From: Mycolicibacterium fortuitum subsp. fortuitum
Lineage (GTDB): Bacteria > Actinomycetota > Actinomycetes > Mycobacteriales > Mycobacteriaceae
Length of the DNA stretch: 64,000 bases
NCBI RefSeq assembly: GCF_022179545.1
Contig: NZ_AP025518.1
Location: 2,108,001 to 2,172,000, forward strand
Reading direction: 5' to 3'
The position numbers and the translations under genes were made by a program. Of this stretch, positions 63,694-64,000 are shown piece after piece; positions within the stretch are counted from its first letter, which is position 1, and each line of letters begins with the position of its first letter. The notes below the pieces were generated by a model. It was not told the DNA's origin. It searched no databases and worked only from the letters and a program-made list of their open reading frames with translations.

Positions 63694-64000
63694 TTCGGCG
63701 TAGCCGTCGTAGTCGGGCTTCATGGCCGCGGCCACCAGCTCCCACAGCACCTCATCGGTGCCGCCACCGACCCGGGCCAGCTTCATGTCGCGCCACCACT
63801 TGCCCAGCGGGGTCTCGTCGACGAGGTAGCCGGAACCGCCGAAGATATGCATGCACTCCGAGGCGACCTCTTCGCCCAGGCGGGCCGCGGTCACTTTGAA
63901 TGCGGCGGCGGCTCGGAGGTCGAGCTTGCCCTGCGTGGCCACTCCCATGAGGGCGTAGCGCAGCATGTCGACACGGGCCTGCAGATCGGCCATCCGCATC
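63679..64000 (-). CDS. mbtN: Acyl-[acyl-carrier-protein] dehydrogenase MbtN, 3' part only
   Basis: C-terminal 107 or so residues of an acyl-CoA-dehydrogenase-like protein; the start lies beyond the right edge. [22 protein letters not shown] and the adenine-site region [22 protein letters not shown] are characteristic. Convergent placement against mbtK identifies it as MbtN (FadE14), which makes the double bond of the mycobactin acyl chain. Other mbt genes (mbtL, mbtM) would be expected further right. Confidence 0.88.
   Translation of the reverse strand, partial: MRMADLQARVDMLRYALMGVATQGKLDLRAAAAFKVTAARLGEEVASECMHIFGGSGYLVDETPLGKWWRDMKLARVGGGTDEVLWELVAAAMKPDYDGYAEFAGA

Overview
The window is high-GC actinobacterial DNA and looks like a fast-growing mycobacterium (Mycolicibacterium). 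The supporting features are an antigen 85 mycolyltransferase, an MmpL transporter, a cutinase-like protein, the MbtK/MbtN pair of mycobactin biosynthesis, frequent GTG/TTG starts, GTGA/ATGA stop-start overlaps, and a tmRNA tag (ADSNQRDYALAA) of mycobacterial type. From memory, blocks of gene order also match M. tuberculosis: nuo genes, orphan response regulator, fadE23/fadE24, hisN, fprA, prfB, mscS, ftsE, ftsX, smpB, ssrA.

Layout. 1-3089: 5' part of the respiratory complex I operon (nuoA-E, minus strand), preceded by an atypical receiver protein. 3725-5362: YceI, an NTF2-like protein and a methyltransferase. 5368-13020: eight minus-strand genes in a tight catabolic operon (homogentisate-dioxygenase-like cupin, hydrolase, class III CoA transferase, HMG-CoA-lyase-like enzyme, TetR, acyl-CoA dehydrogenase, APH-like kinase, DUF6285). 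The last three resemble the LvaABC/ACAD10-11 module for 4-hydroxyacyl-CoA. 13194-17757: DJ-1-like protein, MFS exporter with a C-terminal winged helix, and a flavin reductase/flavin monooxygenase pair. 18220-23016: antigen 85 enzyme, AcuI-type reductase, fadE23 and fadE24. 23111-25753: HxlR/quinone oxidoreductase pair, hisN, small membrane protein.

25754-32567 is housekeeping: fprA, prfB, mscS, a Pro/Thr-rich membrane protein, ftsEX, smpB, and ssrA with its terminator. 32583-45040 is envelope and accessory: AraC regulator, secreted proteins, cutinase-like protein, MmyB-like regulator divergent from an E. coli-type ilvD, YwaF-like protein, MmpL, a 32-residue protein, and a DUF4185 protein. 45012-52700: Rieske oxygenase/TetR operon divergent from a D-aminoacylase-type amidohydrolase across a 43-bp palindrome, then an epoxide-hydrolase-like enzyme, a second TetR, a di-iron-like protein and a membrane protein. 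52763-55452: LmeA-like DUF2993 protein, secreted chorismate mutase, and two linked genes sharing a motif. 55457-59566: N-acetylglucosamine PTS and catabolism (nagE; EIIA, nagB, nagA). 59711-62329: large LuxR-type ATPase regulator. 62366 to the end: two small proteins, then convergent mbtK and mbtN (cut by the window edge).

No transposase, phage gene, CRISPR array, tRNA or rRNA was recognised. The most notable non-coding signals are palindromes that look like operators at 13053, 17769, 23056, 40175, 43540, 47023 and 50535, paired repeats at 37451, and hairpin terminators at 19213, 20297, 32529, 35480 and 43225.
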